DNA of 8,207 bases from Treponema sp. Its GTDB lineage: Bacteria > Spirochaetota > Spirochaetia > Treponematales > Breznakiellaceae. The notes under the pieces were generated by a model that was not told the origin of the DNA, did no database searches, and worked only from the letters and a program-made list of their open reading frames with translations. A program made the translations under genes and the position numbers. How positions within the stretch are numbered: position 1 is the first letter of the stretch; each line of letters opens with the position of its first letter. Positions 1 to 6,400 of this stretch are shown here, piece by piece. The stretch is taken from contig WQZW01000050.1 in NCBI GenBank assembly GCA_009780545.1, forward strand, positions 1-8,207. The letters run 5' to 3'.

Positions 1-80
1 CGGTCCAAGCTTCGTTCACGAAAATCAACAACCCTCCGAATACGAGCAGTGTCCGACAAAAACGAGTACGGACACACCTC

Positions 81-109
81 TTGACAGCTTTCCCTTTTTC
101 CGGTAGCCT
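81..109 (+). promoter_or_regulatory. Putative sigma-70 promoter of the tRNA-Gly gene
   Basis: A perfect -35 hexamer TTGACA at 81-86 is followed after 17 bases by TAGCCT at 104-109. The latter keeps the three most conserved -10 positions (T1, A2, T6). Initiation would fall near 115-118, about a dozen bases before the mature tRNA 5' end at 130. The downstream bases are G+C-rich, as is common at stable-RNA promoters. The assignment rests on hexamers and spacing only. Confidence 0.6.
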
Positions 110-129
110 GATGACGTTGCCGATTTCAG

Positions 130-200
130 GCGGTCATCGTATAATGGTATTACCCGAGCTTCCCAAGCTCGTGACACGGGTTCGATTCCCGTTGGCCGCT
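130..200 (+). tRNA. tRNA-Gly, anticodon CCC
   Basis: The 71-base segment folds as a full cloverleaf. Acceptor stem 130-136 pairs with 193-199 (one G-T pair), with discriminator T at 200. The short D arm contains AATGGT. The anticodon stem CGAGC/GCTCG (155-159/167-171) closes a TTCCCAA loop with anticodon CCC at 162-164. The variable loop is four bases, and T stem ACGGG/CCCGT (176-180/188-192) closes the TTCGATT loop. The D-arm region resembles that of E. coli glycine tRNA glyT. The 3' CCA is not encoded (200-203 is TTCG), so it must be added by a nucleotidyltransferase. CCC reads GGG glycine codons, which occur often in the genes downstream. No clear terminator is seen after it. Confidence 0.95.
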
Positions 201-261
201 TCGTTCCCGTCTTTGCCATGTTCCCCGCCCGCCGCAGCTTATAACACGGACGCTATCGACG

Positions 262-322
262 GGGCTAAAAATACTATCAATTTAATTCCCCTATAATTCC
301 TTTCCCGTGCTACCATGAATCC
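262..322 (+). promoter_or_regulatory. A+T-rich leader with TATAAT box, candidate operon promoter
   Basis: This is the most A+T-rich stretch in the window, and it contains an exact TATAAT at 292-297. No convincing -35 hexamer lies 16-18 bases upstream, nor is there a TG extended -10. If used, it would therefore probably need an activator or another sigma factor. A GGGG/CCCC pair (261-264 and 288-291) flanks the A+T core and might be part of an operator, but the symmetry is weak. It lies about 70 bases upstream of the preferred start of the first gene, which is well placed for the operon. No riboswitch class was recognised. Confidence 0.4.
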
Positions 323-355
323 GTGGTGGATTTTTTAGGTCCGCCGATCCCCGAG

Positions 356-362
356 AAGGAGG
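356..362 (+). promoter_or_regulatory. Shine-Dalgarno site that decides the start of the DUF2877 gene
   Basis: AAGGAGG is a near-complete anti-16S match. It lies 8 bases before the GTG at 371 (good spacing) but only 2 bases before the in-frame ATG at 365 (too close). An upstream in-frame GTG at 323 has no such site. This favours 371 as the start, with 365 as the alternative. Confidence 0.7.
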
Positions 363-370
363 TTATGGAA

Positions 371-1198
371 GTGAACGCTCTCCGTATCGGCCGTAAGTGG
401 TACGGCTACCGCGGGCCGGGGCCTGGGCGGACCTTTGCCGTCCACAGCGTTTTCGCCAGGACGGTAAACCTCGCCACGGGCCGGGAGCTGCTTTCCCTCG
501 TCGGTGCGGATTCCTCGGGCTCCTCCTCGTTCCTCACCCTGCCCTGCCGGAAGCCGGACCTCGGCCTCAAGACCGGCGATCCCTGCGCCGTGCGGGACGG
601 GCGGCTGTACCTTGCGGATCTTACGGTCGATTTCGGCAACGCGCCGCTATGGGAAGGCGTCCTTCCGATGAATTTCAGGGGAAGGGTGAGGGAGGAAAAC
701 ATCGCCGTCTTCAAGGCGATACTGGACAGGAAGGCTTCGCCTGAAAGCGCCTGGAGGCAGGTTTCCGGCAATCCCGGAGGGCCGTTCCGCCGGCTTTCGG
801 CGATCCTTGACCTGGGGGAATCCCCGGAAGCGGCGCGGGACCTCGTCGGGCTCGGTCCCGGCCTCACTCCCTCGGGCGACGACATGCTCGTCGGCTACCT
901 TGCGATTGCCTTTCACACTTTCGGGGACCGGGAATTCGTCCGGACCCTGGCCCGGACGGTGCGGGACCTGCTCCCCGGAACCTGCGACATAAGCGCCGGG
1001 GTGCTGGAAAACGCGGCCGGCGGCGATTTTTGCGAACAGGTGCAGCGGTGCGTCCTGGACCTGTGCCGGGGGGGGAAAGAGGACCTGTACCTCTCGGTCG
1101 CATCGCTGCTGGAAATCGGGGCGAGTTCGGGAGCGGATATTGCCGCCGGAATGTACGCGGCCATGTACGATAGGAGGAAAAATAAAAGTGCCGTCTAA
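371..1198 (+). CDS. allH: DUF2877 protein, AllH/YlbF family (oxamate carbamoyltransferase subunit)
   Basis: The 275-residue product is close to the length of E. coli AllH/YlbF (about 270). It carries the family's hallmark Gly-rich acidic motif GLGPGLTPSGDD at residues 160-171, followed by MLVGYLAIA. Near the C terminus GASSGAD matches the family's second conserved Ser/Gly/Asp patch. No signal peptide or membrane segment is visible, so it should be cytosolic. In E. coli, AllH is needed with AllF and AllG for oxamic transcarbamylase activity; its individual role is less clear. The start is the GTG 8 bases after AAGGAGG; ATG 365 or GTG 323 would add 2 or 16 residues. The gene is first in the operon, unlike E. 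coli where the homologue follows fdrA and ylbE. Its end overlaps the start of fdrA by 11 bases. A run of eight G (1068-1075) near the 3' end leaves the frame intact. Confidence 0.85.
   Translation: MNALRIGRKWYGYRGPGPGRTFAVHSVFARTVNLATGRELLSLVGADSSGSSSFLTLPCRKPDLGLKTGDPCAVRDGRLYLADLTVDFGNAPLWEGVLPMNFRGRVREENIAVFKAILDRKASPESAWRQVSGNPGGPFRRLSAILDLGESPEAARDLVGLGPGLTPSGDDMLVGYLAIAFHTFGDREFVRTLARTVRDLLPGTCDISAGVLENAAGGDFCEQVQRCVLDLCRGGKEDLYLSVASLLEIGASSGADIAAGMYAAMYDRRKNKSAV
1172..1177 (+). promoter_or_regulatory. Shine-Dalgarno site of fdrA inside the upstream gene
   Basis: AGGAGG lies within the last codons of the DUF2877 gene, 10 bases before the GTG at 1188, in a short A-rich stretch. It supports GTG 1188 as the fdrA start over the in-frame ATG at 1209 and over the far-upstream TTG at 1140, which has no comparable site. 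It implies translational coupling of the two genes. Confidence 0.7.
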
Positions 1199-2735
1199 AA
1201 CCGTAACGATGAAGAATCTGTACTTCGATTCGGTCAGCCTGATGAGGATATCCGGCGAGGCGTCCGCCCTGCCGGGAATCTCCGAGGCCCTGGTGGGAAT
1301 GGGGACCGACCTCAACAAGGAGCTGCTGCAGGGCATGGGCCTGGGCGATTCGACCGTCGAAAACGCCCTGCCCTCGGATCTCCTGATCGGCCTTGTCGGG
1401 GAAACCGAAGCCGCGCTGGAAGCCGCCCTGGAGGAAGTGCGGAAGATCCTGGAACGCAAGGGCAAGCCCGGGGAGAAGGGCGGGACCGGAACGAGGAAGT
1501 TCGCTTCCATAAAGCAGGTCGCCGAACTGGAGGAGGGCTACAACCTCGCCGTCGTCTCCGTTCCCGGAATCTACGCCGCCCGCGAATGCAGGAACGCCCT
1601 CGAAAGCGGCATGCACGTGTTCCTGTTCAGCGACAACGTTTCCGTGGAGGAAGAAGTCGCGCTGAAGGACCTGGCCCTGCAAAAGGAACTGTTGATGATG
1701 GGCCCGGACTGCGGCACGGCGATCGTCGGCGGGGTGCCCCTGGGCTTCGCCAACCGGGTGCGCCGGGGCGACATCGGCGTCGTGGCGGCCTCGGGGACCG
1801 GCCTTCAGCACGTTACCACCCTGATCGACCATCTCGGCGGGGGAATCAGCCAAGCGATAGGAACCGGCGGAAGGGACCTTTCCGAAAAGGTCGGCGGCAG
1901 GACCATGATCGCCGCGCTTCGGGCCCTACAGGACGATCCCGGCACGAAGGTCGTCGTCATACTCTCCAAACCGCCGTCGCCCGCCGTCGCCGACAAGGTT
2001 CTCGCCGTGGCCAAAAGCATGACCAAGCCGGTGGTCCTGTGCCTGTTCGGGAAGGAAAAAATGGATGACCTCGGTCCGGTGGTCCAGTGTTTCGACATAG
2101 AACGGACGGCGGTCAAGGCCGTATCCCTTTCGTCGGGGAAGGAACTTTCCTTCAAAAACGGGCATTTGGACGAGGCGGCGGCCCGTGCCTCCGCTGCCGC
2201 CCGTCTTCCGAAGCAGAAGTACGTCAGGGGCATATTCGGCGGGGGAACGCTTTGCGACGAGGCGATGATCACCTTCAGGAGAGCCGGCATTCCGTTCCGT
2301 TCGAATATCCCCCTTGCCGAATCCGAACGGCTTTCCGACACGGGCCGAAGCGAGGGCAATACCTTCATCGACATGGGCGACGACGACTTTACCCGGGGCA
2401 AGCCGCATCCGATGATCGATCCCTCGCTGCGGAACAAACGCATCGTGCGGGACGCCGCGCTGCCGGATACCCTGGCCCTGCTGCTGGACTTCGTGCTGGG
2501 GCCCGGCTCGCACCCGGATCCCGCGGGAGTCGCGCTCGAGGCCGTCGCCGAGGCAAGGGCGGCGATGAAAGGCCGCGACGTCGTATGGCTCGCCTCGGTC
2601 GTGGGAACCGAGGCCGATCCGCAGAACTATCGGGAACAGATAGACAAACTCAAGGCGGCCGGCTTTATCGTAAGCGAAAGCAACGTCGCCCTTGCCTCGC
2701 TTGCCGCATCCCTCGTCGGGGAAAGGAGGAACTGA
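1188..2735 (+). CDS. fdrA: FdrA (AllF), acyl-CoA synthetase-like subunit of oxamate carbamoyltransferase
   Basis: The 515-residue product (E. coli FdrA is about 555) has the succinyl-CoA-synthetase-alpha-like architecture of the family. An N-terminal domain opens with KNLYFDSVSLMRIS. A Rossmann-like CoA-binding-type segment runs around residues 125-180 and ends in MGPDCGTAI (GPDCGT at 172-177). A ligase-CoA-like domain starts near ASGTGLQH (201-208) and contains GGGISQAIGTGGRD. A C-terminal half begins at FGGGTLCDEA (350-359) and carries HPMID (407-411). The phosphohistidine motif GHAGA of true succinyl-CoA synthetases is not seen, so CoA ligase chemistry is unlikely. In E. coli, FdrA (renamed AllF) with AllG and AllH converts oxalurate plus phosphate to oxamate plus carbamoyl phosphate; the fdrA name comes from an older ftsH suppressor phenotype. 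The stop overlaps the next start as TGATG. Family assignment is firm; the exact substrate here is inferred. Confidence 0.92.
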   Translation: MPSKTVTMKNLYFDSVSLMRISGEASALPGISEALVGMGTDLNKELLQGMGLGDSTVENALPSDLLIGLVGETEAALEAALEEVRKILERKGKPGEKGGTGTRKFASIKQVAELEEGYNLAVVSVPGIYAARECRNALESGMHVFLFSDNVSVEEEVALKDLALQKELLMMGPDCGTAIVGGVPLGFANRVRRGDIGVVAASGTGLQHVTTLIDHLGGGISQAIGTGGRDLSEKVGGRTMIAALRALQDDPGTKVVVILSKPPSPAVADKVLAVAKSMTKPVVLCLFGKEKMDDLGPVVQCFDIERTAVKAVSLSSGKELSFKNGHLDEAAARASAAARLPKQKYVRGIFGGGTLCDEAMITFRRAGIPFRSNIPLAESERLSDTGRSEGNTFIDMGDDDFTRGKPHPMIDPSLRNKRIVRDAALPDTLALLLDFVLGPGSHPDPAGVALEAVAEARAAMKGRDVVWLASVVGTEADPQNYREQIDKLKAAGFIVSESNVALASLAASLVGERRN

Positions 2736-4147
2736 TGGCCATAGGCGATTTGTGGAAGGCGCCGCTGAAGGCGGTAAACCTCGGCAACAGGGGTTTTTAC
2801 GACGATCTTGTCGGAATCGGGGTTCCGACCGTGGACCTGGACTGGAAACCCCCGGCCCGGGGAGATGCCCGACTGATCGGCATCCTGGACCGGTTCTCCG
2901 GCGACGCCGGGATCGGGGCCGCGAACCGGGAGGCACTGGAACGGGTGAACGCATCCCGGCCCGTGCTGATCGACGTCGGCATCGCCCGCGACGTCGTTCC
3001 CGGCATGACGGAGGACACCCTGCTCCATGCCGGCCCGCCGATTACCTGGGACCGCATGTCGGGCCCCCTGCGGGGTGCGGTGGCGGGAGCGCTGATCTTC
3101 GAGGGAAGGGCCAAGGACTTTGCCGGGGCGGAAAAACTGGCCACCTCCGGCCGCATCAAATTCGACCCCTGCCATGAGCACCATGCCGTCGGTCCCATGG
3201 CGGGCCTGATTTCCCCCTCGATGCCGGTCTTCGTCGTCGAGAACCGTACCCACGGGAACCGGTCCTACGCCACGATGAACGAGGGACTGGGCAAGGTGCT
3301 TCGGTACGGGGCCTACGGGGAAGAGGTGATCTCCCGCCTGTGCTGGATGCGCGACGTCCTTGCGCCGGCGATGAAAAAGGCCATCCTCATATCGGGGGGA
3401 ATCGAGCTCAAGCCGCTGATCGCCCAGGCACTGCACATGGGCGACGAGGTGCACAACCGGAACAAGGCCGGAACCTCCCTGCTGCTGCGGGTCCTCCTTC
3501 CCTTCCTCCTGAAGGCCGGGCTTCCGCAAAAGGACCTTTTCGAGGTGGCCGGTTTCGTCAATTCCAACGACCACTTCTTCCTGAACCTTTCCATGCCGGC
3601 GGCCAAGGCCATGCTGGAATGCGCCGAGGGGATCGAGCGTTCCACGATGGTAACGGTCATGGCCCGCAACGGAACCGATTTCGGGATCAAGGTCGCGGGA
3701 CTTCCGGGCAAATGGTTTACCGGGCCGGCCGGCATCATACAGGGCCTGCTCTTTCCCGGCTTTACCGAGGCGGACAAGAATCCGGACATCGGGGACAGCG
3801 CCATCACCGAAACGGCGGGCCTCGGAGGTTTCTCCATGGCCTCGGCCCTGGCCATCGTGCAGTTCGTCGGGGGGGAACCGGCGGACGCGGTGGAATTCTC
3901 CCGCAAAATGTACGAAATCACCGTCGGGGAAAGTTCCTCGTTCTCCATCCCCATACTGGACTTCAGGGGATCGCCGACCGGGATAGACATCCTGAAGGTC
4001 GCGGAAACGGGGATCCTTCCCCAGATCAACACCGGCATAGCCCACCGCGAGGCGGGCATCGGTCAGGTGGGGGCGGGCCTGGTAAATCCGCCGTGGGAGT
4101 GTTTTAGGTCGGCGTTGCTGGCCTTTGAGGAAAAATACGCGCGATAG
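2735..4147 (+). CDS. allG: DUF1116 protein, AllG/YlbE family (oxamate carbamoyltransferase subunit)
   Basis: The 470-residue product is somewhat longer than E. coli YlbE (about 420). It shows the conserved polar blocks of DUF1116: CHEHHAVGPMAG from residue 146 (C146, H147, E148, H149, H150), MGDEVHNRN at 235-243, NDHFFLNLSM from 278, and MARNGTDFGI at 309-318. The clustered His, Glu and Asn residues look like an active site, but their roles are not established. The protein lacks a signal peptide and is probably cytosolic. The ATG shares one base with the fdrA stop (TGATG), and AAAGGAGG (2722-2729) lies 5 bases upstream, so translation is probably coupled and the subunits made together. E. coli AllG is one of three proteins required for oxamic transcarbamylase. 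The gene name is by homology and neighbourhood; oxalurate as the substrate in this organism is inferred. Confidence 0.9.
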   Translation: MAIGDLWKAPLKAVNLGNRGFYDDLVGIGVPTVDLDWKPPARGDARLIGILDRFSGDAGIGAANREALERVNASRPVLIDVGIARDVVPGMTEDTLLHAGPPITWDRMSGPLRGAVAGALIFEGRAKDFAGAEKLATSGRIKFDPCHEHHAVGPMAGLISPSMPVFVVENRTHGNRSYATMNEGLGKVLRYGAYGEEVISRLCWMRDVLAPAMKKAILISGGIELKPLIAQALHMGDEVHNRNKAGTSLLLRVLLPFLLKAGLPQKDLFEVAGFVNSNDHFFLNLSMPAAKAMLECAEGIERSTMVTVMARNGTDFGIKVAGLPGKWFTGPAGIIQGLLFPGFTEADKNPDIGDSAITETAGLGGFSMASALAIVQFVGGEPADAVEFSRKMYEITVGESSSFSIPILDFRGSPTGIDILKVAETGILPQINTGIAHREAGIGQVGAGLVNPPWECFRSALLAFEEKYAR

Positions 4148-4160
4148 TTCAGGAGGAATT

Positions 4161-4946
4161 ATGTTACGAAACTGGAAAGAGACGAAAATGTACGACCTGA
4201 CCCAACCCTTGAGTCACCTTACCCCGGCCTGGCCCACCTACGAGCCCCTGCAGATCAAGTTCTTCAAGCGGCTCTCGCCCAACGGGGCCAACGGCCAGGT
4301 GCTGACCCACTCGAACCACCTGGGAACCCACCTGGACGGTCCGCTCCACTTCTGCACCCACGGGATGGACATCGCGAGCCTCTCCCTGGACTTCCTGTGC
4401 AACGAGGGCGTCGTGGTGGACATCAGCGACATCTGCGAGGACTACGGCATCTACACCTCGAAGGACATCGAGGACCGGGTCGAGGTCAAGGAAGGGGACA
4501 TCCTCATCGTCCACACCGGCTACCGGAAGTATTCCTGGGACCAGCCGGAAGCCGACGAGGTCCGCTACATGGTCAAGCATCCCGGCCCGATGCGGGAATT
4601 CGCCCAGTGGGCGATCAAGAAGAAGCTCAAGTGGATCGGGATCGACGCCGGTTCCATGGATCATCCGATGAACACCAAGATTCGGGAATGGCAGCCCAGG
4701 GAAGCGCGCGAATGCGAGGCCTACCTGCAGAAAAAGTACGGAAAGGGCTTCGACGAGCTGATGCCGGATCGGGACTACCAGGTCATGCACATCCCGCTGT
4801 TCCCCCTGAACATCATCCATGTGGAGAACATAGGCGGCGAGATCGAGAAGGTGCTGAACAGGCGGCTGGTCATCGGTTGTTTCCCCTGGCGTTTCGTCGG
4901 CGGCGAGTCCTGCATCTGCAGGGTCGTGGCCTTCGACGACAAGTAG
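4161..4946 (+). CDS. Cyclase-family metal-dependent hydrolase (kynurenine formamidase / isatin hydrolase fold)
   Basis: The 261-residue protein has the signature HxGTHxDxPxH of the cyclase family (PF04199) at residues 53-63: H53, H57, D59, P61 and H63. In characterised members these His and Asp residues bind Zn or Mn. A second conserved patch, GIDAGSMDHP, carries D162 and H168. Characterised relatives hydrolyse amide bonds (kynurenine formamidase) or open cyclic amides (isatin hydrolase). No signal peptide is visible. The start is ATG 4161, with AGGAGG at 4151-4156 four bases upstream, 13 bases after the DUF1116 stop; an internal ATG (MYDLTQPL) is less well supported. The gene sits between the carbamoyltransferase trio and a molybdenum hydroxylase. 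This suggests ring opening of an oxidised heterocycle or hydrolysis of an amide intermediate. The true substrate cannot be read from the sequence. Confidence 0.88.
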   Translation: MLRNWKETKMYDLTQPLSHLTPAWPTYEPLQIKFFKRLSPNGANGQVLTHSNHLGTHLDGPLHFCTHGMDIASLSLDFLCNEGVVVDISDICEDYGIYTSKDIEDRVEVKEGDILIVHTGYRKYSWDQPEADEVRYMVKHPGPMREFAQWAIKKKLKWIGIDAGSMDHPMNTKIREWQPREARECEAYLQKKYGKGFDELMPDRDYQVMHIPLFPLNIIHVENIGGEIEKVLNRRLVIGCFPWRFVGGESCICRVVAFDDK

Positions 4947-4951
4947 GCGCG

Positions 4952-4979
4952 CGGGCCTACCGAAAGGCGGGCCCGTTTT
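4952..4979 (+). terminator. Hairpin plus T4: weak intrinsic terminator or attenuator
   Basis: CGGGCC (4952-4957) pairs with GGCCCG (4970-4975). An inner CC/GG helix (4960-4961/4966-4967) closes a GAAA tetraloop. Four T residues (4976-4979) follow immediately. It starts 6 bases after the cyclase stop. The T tract is short, so termination is probably partial, allowing some readthrough into the hydroxylase genes. It may instead be an mRNA processing or stabilising structure. Confidence 0.5.
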
Positions 4980-5005
4980 GCGGAAACCCTGCCGCCGGAG
5001 GCGAT

Positions 5006-5041
5006 CCGCGGGGAAACGGTGAATTCCCGTTTGATCCGCGG
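5006..5041 (+). repeat. Two-tier inverted repeat ahead of the hydroxylase genes
   Basis: AAACGG (5014-5019) is the inverted complement of CCGTTT (5027-5032), separated by TGAATTC. Outside this pair, CCGCGG at 5006-5011 and 5036-5041 can also pair with each other, across a small internal loop of two and three bases. GATCCGCGG also occurs as a direct repeat (5003-5011 and 5033-5041). The structure ends 17 bases before the ribosome binding site of the FAD-subunit gene. It could be an operator, an mRNA stem that sets relative expression, or an intercistronic processing element; nothing in the sequence decides between these. Confidence 0.5.
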
Positions 5042-5069
5042 TTCCCCGGGAAAGAGTAAGGAGTAAAGA

Positions 5070-5897
5070 GTGTCGTACGAATTTCTTCGGCCGTCAACCT
5101 TGAAGGAAGCGGCGGAAATCCTCGACAGGCGCGAGGACGTGAGGATTCTGGCCGGAGGGACCGACCTGCTGATCCTGCTCCGGAACGGCATGCTCGGCTG
5201 CCGGTACATGCTGGACGTCAAGAAAATACCGGAACTGCATGTTCTCGAACGGAACGGCGACCGGCTGGAAATCGGCGGGGCGGTAAACCTCAACCGACTT
5301 TTGGAAAGCCCCCTTGTCGATAATGCCTTTTGCGCCCTCAGGGACGGGGCCGCGACCCTGGCCAATTCGCTGCTGAGGAACAGGGCCACGCTGGTGGGCA
5401 ATATCTGCAACGCCTCTCCGGGCGGCGACATGCTGCCGCCCGCATTGGTACTGGACGGCACCGTCCATGCCGCCTCCGTTTCCGGAATCCGGGAAATACC
5501 GCTTGCCGAATTTTTCACCGGAGTGAAAAAACATGTCCTGAAAAAAAACGAGCTGGTAACGAAGATCGCCTTCCCCGTAAAGAAGGGAAAAAGCGTCTAC
5601 CTGAAAAAAACCCGGATCAAAGGCCATGACCTGGCACAGGTCGGCGTTTCCGCTTTTTGGGCGGAGGACGGAACGCTTTCCGTCGCGCTCGGGGCCGTCG
5701 CCCCGACTCCGGTCCTTGTTGCGGGGCTCGGGCCCTACGACCGGAAAAGCCTGGAAAAGGCGCGGGAGGAAATCGAGGAGGCGGTCCGCAAACGGATAAG
5801 CCCGATCTCCGATACCCGCGGTTCCAAGGAATACCGGACCGCCATGGCGCGGTATTTTATCGGCGAGATCATTTCCCGTTGGAAGGAGGCGGCATGA
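5070..5897 (+). CDS. Molybdenum hydroxylase FAD-binding subunit (xdhB/coxM type)
   Basis: The 275-residue product has the usual size of the medium subunit of xanthine-dehydrogenase-family enzymes. It opens with YEFLRPSTLKEAAEIL, typical of the family. The first FAD-binding motif LAGGTDLL spans about residues 27-34 (A28-G29-G30-T31-D32). The second, ATLVGNICNASPGGD, ends at D120. A C-terminal domain of the CO-dehydrogenase flavoprotein type covers roughly residues 170-275. It would pass electrons from the [2Fe-2S] subunit to NAD+ or another acceptor in the cytosol. The start is GTG 5070, with AAGGAG at 5058-5063 six bases upstream. The gene end overlaps the next start by four bases (ATGA). Runs of eight A (5541-5548) and seven A (about 5604) occur without breaking the frame. 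The E. coli counterpart is xdhB, but substrate class cannot be read from this subunit. Confidence 0.92.
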   Translation: MSYEFLRPSTLKEAAEILDRREDVRILAGGTDLLILLRNGMLGCRYMLDVKKIPELHVLERNGDRLEIGGAVNLNRLLESPLVDNAFCALRDGAATLANSLLRNRATLVGNICNASPGGDMLPPALVLDGTVHAASVSGIREIPLAEFFTGVKKHVLKKNELVTKIAFPVKKGKSVYLKKTRIKGHDLAQVGVSAFWAEDGTLSVALGAVAPTPVLVAGLGPYDRKSLEKAREEIEEAVRKRISPISDTRGSKEYRTAMARYFIGEIISRWKEAA

Positions 5898-6391
5898 CGC
5901 AATCGACGAAGACAAAGATCAGGGTAACGGTGAATTCGCGAGTGTACGAACCGGAATGCTCCGGGGACATGTCGCTGCTTTCCATGCTCCGGGACGAACT
6001 GGGGCTGACCGGAACCAAGGAAGGCTGCAACGCCGGCGAATGCGGGGCCTGCACGGTGATCCTCGACGGGGAACCTGTCAACTCCTGCCTGGTCCAGGCG
6101 CTCGAGGCCGACGGCTCGGAAATCCTCACCATCGAGGGCGAGGCCGTGGACGGAAAACTTTCGGACCTGCAGCAGGCATTCGTCGATCACAAGGGTTTCC
6201 AGTGCGGGTTCTGCACGCCGGGCTTCATTATGTCCGCCCGCGCCCTGCTGAACAAAAATCCCCACCCGAGCAGGGAGGAGATCGTCGAGGCGCTGGAGGG
6301 CAACCTGTGCCGATGTACCGGATACCGGGACATCATCGATTCGGTTCAGGCCGCCGCGGAGAAGAACGCGGCAAGGGCCGCGGCACAATAA
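5894..6391 (+). CDS. Molybdenum hydroxylase [2Fe-2S] subunit (xdhC/coxS type)
   Basis: The 165-residue protein has both iron-sulfur modules of the family's small subunit. A plant-ferredoxin-like N-terminal domain carries C45, C50, C53 and C65 (GCNAGECGAC then SC). A C-terminal helical domain carries C104 and C107 (CGFC) plus C139 and C141 (CRCTGY). All eight cluster ligands are present, so both [2Fe-2S] centres should assemble. It carries electrons from the Mo site to the FAD subunit. The ATG overlaps the preceding stop as ATGA, with AAGGAGG at 5883-5889 four bases upstream, consistent with coupled translation of a stoichiometric complex. The Ala-rich C-terminal tail after about residue 150 is unremarkable. 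The E. coli counterpart is xdhC. Family and role are secure. Confidence 0.96.
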   Translation: MTQSTKTKIRVTVNSRVYEPECSGDMSLLSMLRDELGLTGTKEGCNAGECGACTVILDGEPVNSCLVQALEADGSEILTIEGEAVDGKLSDLQQAFVDHKGFQCGFCTPGFIMSARALLNKNPHPSREEIVEALEGNLCRCTGYRDIIDSVQAAAEKNAARAAAQ

Positions 6392-6400
6392 GGAGGGAAC

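Noticed and set aside
25..219. 64-codon minus-strand ORF across the tRNA
   Set aside because: It is the antisense of the tRNA-Gly and its promoter. The GIEPVSRAWEAR-type peptide is a well-known artefact of reading tRNA genes backwards.
81..296. 71-codon plus-strand ORF over the tRNA and leader
   Set aside because: It runs straight through the tRNA and has no ribosome binding site or recognisable protein features.
201..322. Possible purine or guanidine riboswitch in the leader
   Set aside because: Two ACGG tetranucleotides (around 246-262) recall mini-ykkC, but they do not sit in loops of convincing hairpins, and no purine-riboswitch core is present.
864..4045. Several long minus-strand ORFs (for example 864-1853, 1926-2954, 2627-4045)
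   Set aside because: They mirror strongly supported genes in G+C-rich DNA. Their translations are low-complexity, rich in Arg, Gly and Pro, and show no family motifs.
5541..5549. A AAA AAC heptamer in the FAD-subunit gene as a programmed -1 frameshift site
   Set aside because: The unshifted frame encodes the complete expected subunit, and no stimulatory structure or alternative product was identified.
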